Part shown: positions 15,030-17,510 of the stretch, piece after piece
Position numbering within the stretch: the stretch's first letter is position 1
How the letters are laid out: each line of letters opens with the position of its first letter
Source of the DNA: Betaproteobacteria bacterium
GTDB taxonomy: Bacteria; Pseudomonadota; Gammaproteobacteria; Burkholderiales; SG8-39
Direction: 5' to 3'
Assembly (NCBI GenBank): GCA_029865405.1
Contig: JAOUGZ010000014.1
Location: forward strand, 1-17,510
Length of the DNA: 17,510 bases
Program-made: the position numbers and the translations under genes
Notes under the pieces: model-generated
Seen by the model: only the letters and a program-made list of their open reading frames with translations
Told to the model about the DNA's origin: nothing
The model's database searches: none

Positions 15030-16576
15030 CAGAAAAGCCGCAGGCGCGGCAATCCCGAATCGCGCTTGTCGGCCGCCAGCCCGACGATGATCTCGTTGCC
15101 TTCGGCGAGGGGCCCGTCGACGATCTCGGTGGCGAGGCCGTCGCTCAGGCCGAGGCGTACCTCGACTGCGCGGGCGCCGCGGCCGTCCGGCACCCAGACC
15201 CGGCCGGCCAACGCCGCCGTGCGCCCGGCGTACTCGCGCAGCAGCCGCTCGTAGGCGGCGCGCTGCTCGGGCTTGAGGATTCCGGCGACGCGCGCGCGCA
15301 TGTCGACGCGCAGGCGCTCGTAGCGCCGGCGCCGTTCGGCCTCGTCGGTGAGCTCGCGCAGCGGGGCGGCCTTCTGGCGCAGGTCGCTGAAGATCTCCTC
15401 CAGCTGGGCGAGCTGCGACGCGTCGGGCTGCACCGCCTCGACCAGCCGCTGTCGGAACTGCTGCAGCGCCTGGCCGGCACCGGCCTGCGTCGTCGCGGCG
15501 GCGGGCGCGGGCTCCGCCGCGCCCGCGGGCCGGAAGCGCAGCGCGGCGTTGGGCACCTTGAGGGGGTTCTCCCGCTGTTCGACCACGATGCGTACGTTGG
15601 CGGTCATGCCCGGAAGCAGCGCGAGGTCGGGGTTGCGCGCCGAGATCACCACCGTGTAGCTGACGACGTTCTGTACGTTCACCGGCGACTTCCGGATCTG
15701 CACGATCTCGCCCGTGAAGCTGCGCCGCGGGAACGCATCGACGGTGAAGGTGCTCGGCAGCCCGGGACGCAGTCGTCCGACGTCCGCCTCGTCGATTGCG
15801 GCTTCGACCTGCATGTCGCGCAGGTCGCGCGCGATGGTGAAGAGCACGGGCGCCTGCAGGCTCGCGGCGACCGTCTGGCCTGCGTCGACGTTGCGCAGGA
15901 TCACGGTACCGGCCACCGGCGCGCGGATGATGGTGCGCTCGAGATCCACCTGCGCCTGCTTGAGCAGCGACCCGCGCTGCTTGACGGTGGCGAGCGCGCT
16001 GTTCACCTGCGCGTCGCCGACGCCCATCTGCGCCTCGACCGCCTTCAGCTGTTCGCGCGTCGCCTCCAGCAGCGTGCGCGCCTTGTCGAGTTCCGACGGC
16101 GAGATGAAGTTCTTCTCCACCAGCGCTTTCTTGCGCTCGTAATCGCGCTGCGCGTCGGCGAGCGTCACTTTGACGCGCCCGAGCTCCGCCCGCTGCGCGG
16201 CGAGACCGGAGCGCGCCACCGCGACCGCGCTTTGCGCCGCGTCGAGGTCCGCACGAGCCTGCGTGACGCGCAACTCGAAGGTTTCCGGGTCGATGCGGGC
16301 GATGATCTGCCCCTGCTTCACCGGCGAGTTGAAGTCCGCGAATATCTCCTTCACCTGGCCGGAGATCTGCGAGCCGACCTGCACCGTGGTGACGGCATTG
16401 AGCGTGCCGCTCGCCGCCACCGCCGAGACCAGCGGGCCGCGCTCGACGCGCGCCAGGCGATACTGCGGTTGCGCGCCGTCCTGGCTGTTTCTGAGCCAGG
16501 CGTAGCCCCCGGCCGCGGCGGCGAGCACCGCGACGACGAGGCCGGCGCGCAGGAGATTCAAGGCGCGCGCCGCCAC
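15029..16576 (-). CDS. macA: MacA-like periplasmic adaptor with a ~105-residue helical insertion
   Basis: Periplasmic membrane-fusion protein of 515 residues linking the MacB-type pump to an outer membrane channel. An N-terminal anchor helix (about 9-28) precedes the lipoyl halves ([15 protein letters not shown] near 67-81 and [19 protein letters not shown] near 218-236) around a coiled-coil hairpin (about 100-215), then beta-barrel and membrane-proximal domains. Between [10 protein letters not shown] (341-350) and RVWVPDG (459-465) lie about 105 extra residues: an Ala/Pro linker, then charged helices ending [14 protein letters not shown], reminiscent of the LTxxQ motif of Spy/CpxP proteins. 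Typical MacA is about 370-390 residues, so the insert explains most of the excess. Start is uncertain: GTG at 16576 overlaps the moaC end by 19 bases, while TTG at 16561 would give a 4-base TTGA overlap and 510 residues. The frame open to 16726 is a moaC shadow. Confidence 0.88.
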   Translation of the reverse strand: MAARALNLLRAGLVVAVLAAAAGGYAWLRNSQDGAQPQYRLARVERGPLVSAVAASGTLNAVTTVQVGSQISGQVKEIFADFNSPVKQGQIIARIDPETFELRVTQARADLDAAQSAVAVARSGLAAQRAELGRVKVTLADAQRDYERKKALVEKNFISPSELDKARTLLEATREQLKAVEAQMGVGDAQVNSALATVKQRGSLLKQAQVDLERTIIRAPVAGTVILRNVDAGQTVAASLQAPVLFTIARDLRDMQVEAAIDEADVGRLRPGLPSTFTVDAFPRRSFTGEIVQIRKSPVNVQNVVSYTVVISARNPDLALLPGMTANVRIVVEQRENPLKVPNAALRFRPAGAAEPAPAAATTQAGAGQALQQFRQRLVEAVQPDASQLAQLEEIFSDLRQKAAPLRELTDEAERRRRYERLRVDMRARVAGILKPEQRAAYERLLREYAGRTAALAGRVWVPDGRGARAVEVRLGLSDGLATEIVDGPLAEGNEIIVGLAADKRDSGLPRLRLF

Positions 16577-17058
16577 TTGCCCGAGCGCCCGCCGCGCTTT
16601 TCCTCCAGGCGGACATCCGTCAGGACCATGCCCCGGTCCACCGCCTTCAGCATGTCGTACACCGTGAGCAGGCCGACCGCAGCGGCGGTGAGCGCTTCCA
16701 TCTCCACGCCGGTGGGGCCGCGGCACTCGACCGTGGCATGGATCGCCACCGCGCCGCGCCTGGGTTGCAGCTCGAACGCCACCGCGGCGCGCGTGATCGC
16801 GATGGGATGGGCGAGCGGGATCAGGTCCGGCGTGCGCTTGGCGGCCTGCAGGGCGGCGATGCGCGCTACGCCGAGCACGTCGCCCTTGGCCGCGCGGCCC
16901 GCGGCGAGCAGGCGCAAGGTGGGCGCACGCATGAGAATGCGCCCGGAGGCCACCGCCACGCGGTGGGTGCGCGCCTTGGCGCCGACGTTCACCATGTGCG
17001 CGCGGCCGCTGCGATCGAAATGGGTCAGCCCGCGCCGGGGTTTCGGGTTGGCTTTCAT
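16558..17058 (-). CDS. moaC: Cyclic pyranopterin monophosphate synthase MoaC
   Basis: A 166-residue enzyme of molybdenum cofactor biosynthesis, converting the MoaA product (3',8-cyclo-7,8-dihydro-GTP) to cyclic pyranopterin monophosphate in the cytoplasm. Conserved blocks are [19 protein letters not shown] (58-76), IPLAHPI (80-86), GVEMEALTA (117-125), [11 protein letters not shown] (134-144) and [10 protein letters not shown] (151-160); D135 and K138 match the catalytic Asp-Lys pair. The usual Cys/Ser of the CHP/SHP motif is Ala here. The ATG at 17058 is chosen because MoaC normally begins a few residues before LTHFD and a GCAGG stretch lies just upstream; the frame remains open to 17508 only as antisense of the protease gene. 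No other Moco gene is in the window. Its end overlaps the adaptor gene, making it the first gene of the efflux operon, probably a historical arrangement. Confidence 0.95.
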   Translation of the reverse strand: MKANPKPRRGLTHFDRSGRAHMVNVGAKARTHRVAVASGRILMRAPTLRLLAAGRAAKGDVLGVARIAALQAAKRTPDLIPLAHPIAITRAAVAFELQPRRGAVAIHATVECRGPTGVEMEALTAAAVGLLTVYDMLKAVDRGMVLTDVRLEEKRGGRSGKWRRAP

Positions 17059-17100
17059 GCCTGCACCGGAACTTAGAGGACGCGACGGTATCATATCCGC

Positions 17101-17510
17101 ATGCGCTTCACGTCCCTCGCGCTCGCCGGGCTGATGGCCTTCGCGGCGCGAGCGCCGGCACAGCCGCTGCCGGAGCTCGGTGATGCGGCCGGCGCGGCCA
17201 TCGCGCCACAGGTCGAGCGCCGCATCGGCGAGAGCATCGTGCGCGAAATCCGCTACCGCGACCCGGCGTACGTGGACGACGCCGAGATCTCGGATTTCCT
17301 GGACAGCCTCGGGCGGCGCCTGCTGTCGTCGATTGCCGATGCGCGCCAGGCGTTCGAGTTCTTCGCGGTGCGCGATGCCGCGATCAATGCCTTTGCGCTG
17401 CCCGGGGGATTCGTCGGCGTGCATACGGGGCTGCTGGTCGCCGCCGAGAGCGAATCGGAGCTCGCGTCGGTCCTGGCGCACGAGATCGCCCACGTCACGC
17501 AACGGCATAT
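17101..17510 (+). CDS. Exported M48-family metalloprotease (BepA/YfgC-like), 3'-partial
   Basis: The first 136 residues of a periplasmic zinc protease. A signal peptide is evident (basic MRFTS, hydrophobic [10 protein letters not shown], probable cleavage after ARA or APA near residue 18-21). The mature part has the pattern of BepA/YfgC-type M48 peptidases, with [17 protein letters not shown] and the active-site helix [14 protein letters not shown], zinc-binding H127 and H131 and catalytic E128. In E. coli BepA degrades or helps assemble outer membrane proteins such as LptD and carries C-terminal TPRs; whether TPRs follow here lies beyond the window. The gene diverges from moaC across 42 bases. 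There is no good Shine-Dalgarno site close to the ATG; an AGAGGA at 17075-17080 is about 20 bases upstream, too far for standard use. Confidence 0.9.
   Translation, partial: MRFTSLALAGLMAFAARAPAQPLPELGDAAGAAIAPQVERRIGESIVREIRYRDPAYVDDAEISDFLDSLGRRLLSSIADARQAFEFFAVRDAAINAFALPGGFVGVHTGLLVAAESESELASVLAHEIAHVTQRH

Noticed and set aside
15030..16616. N-terminal extension of the ABC ATPase frame to 775 codons
   Set aside because: The ATPase fold begins just after the ATG at 15029; the upstream part is Arg/Gly-rich shadow of the adaptor gene.
17059..17508. Extension of the moaC frame upstream to 17508
   Set aside because: It runs antisense through the M48 protease gene, and MoaC proteins normally begin near the LTHFD block, consistent with the ATG at 17058.

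Overview
The window looks like chromosomal DNA of a GC-rich (roughly 65%) proteobacterium, most likely a betaproteobacterium. The pilin resembles Neisseria/Burkholderiales-type PilA, codons are strongly G/C at third positions, and the pilA–moaC–M48 protease neighbourhood is one I associate with Burkholderiales and Rhodocyclales. The species cannot be named. Gene density is very high: no stretch over 300 bases lacks a gene, and I see no tRNA, rRNA, insertion sequence or CRISPR array.

Region 1 (1-6829, + strand) reads as a second-messenger module. It holds a CHASE2 adenylate cyclase (5' end outside the window), a class-II-type cyclic nucleotide phosphodiesterase 9 bases behind it, a GspE/PilB-type secretion/pilus ATPase with an extra N-terminal GAF domain, and a GAF-HD-GYP protein. 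Both GAF domains carry the D-x-x-TGY-x-(T/S)K block typical of cyclic-nucleotide-binding GAFs. The set could therefore make, destroy and sense cAMP, with pilus/secretion power and c-di-GMP turnover as outputs. That link is inference.

Region 2 (6817-13063) is centred on a type IV pilin gene, pilA, which has a textbook sigma-54 promoter, a strong ribosome binding site and a strong intrinsic terminator. Around it lie three different TPR-containing glycosyltransferase-like genes: a GT41/SPINDLY-type enzyme (- strand, upstream), a TPR-GT9-like protein starting right after the pilA terminator, and a TMTC-like multi-pass GT-C/TPR membrane protein (- strand). A pilin-glycosylation island is a reasonable hypothesis; the pilin also ends in a C-terminal serine.

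Region 3 (13060-17058, - strand) is a tightly packed operon: moaC, a MacA-like adaptor with an unusual helical insertion, a MacB/LolD-type ATPase and a separate MacB-type permease, running on into the TMTC-like gene. All junctions after moaC overlap. Region 4 (17101-end, + strand) is the beginning of an exported M48 metalloprotease, divergent from moaC and cut by the window edge.
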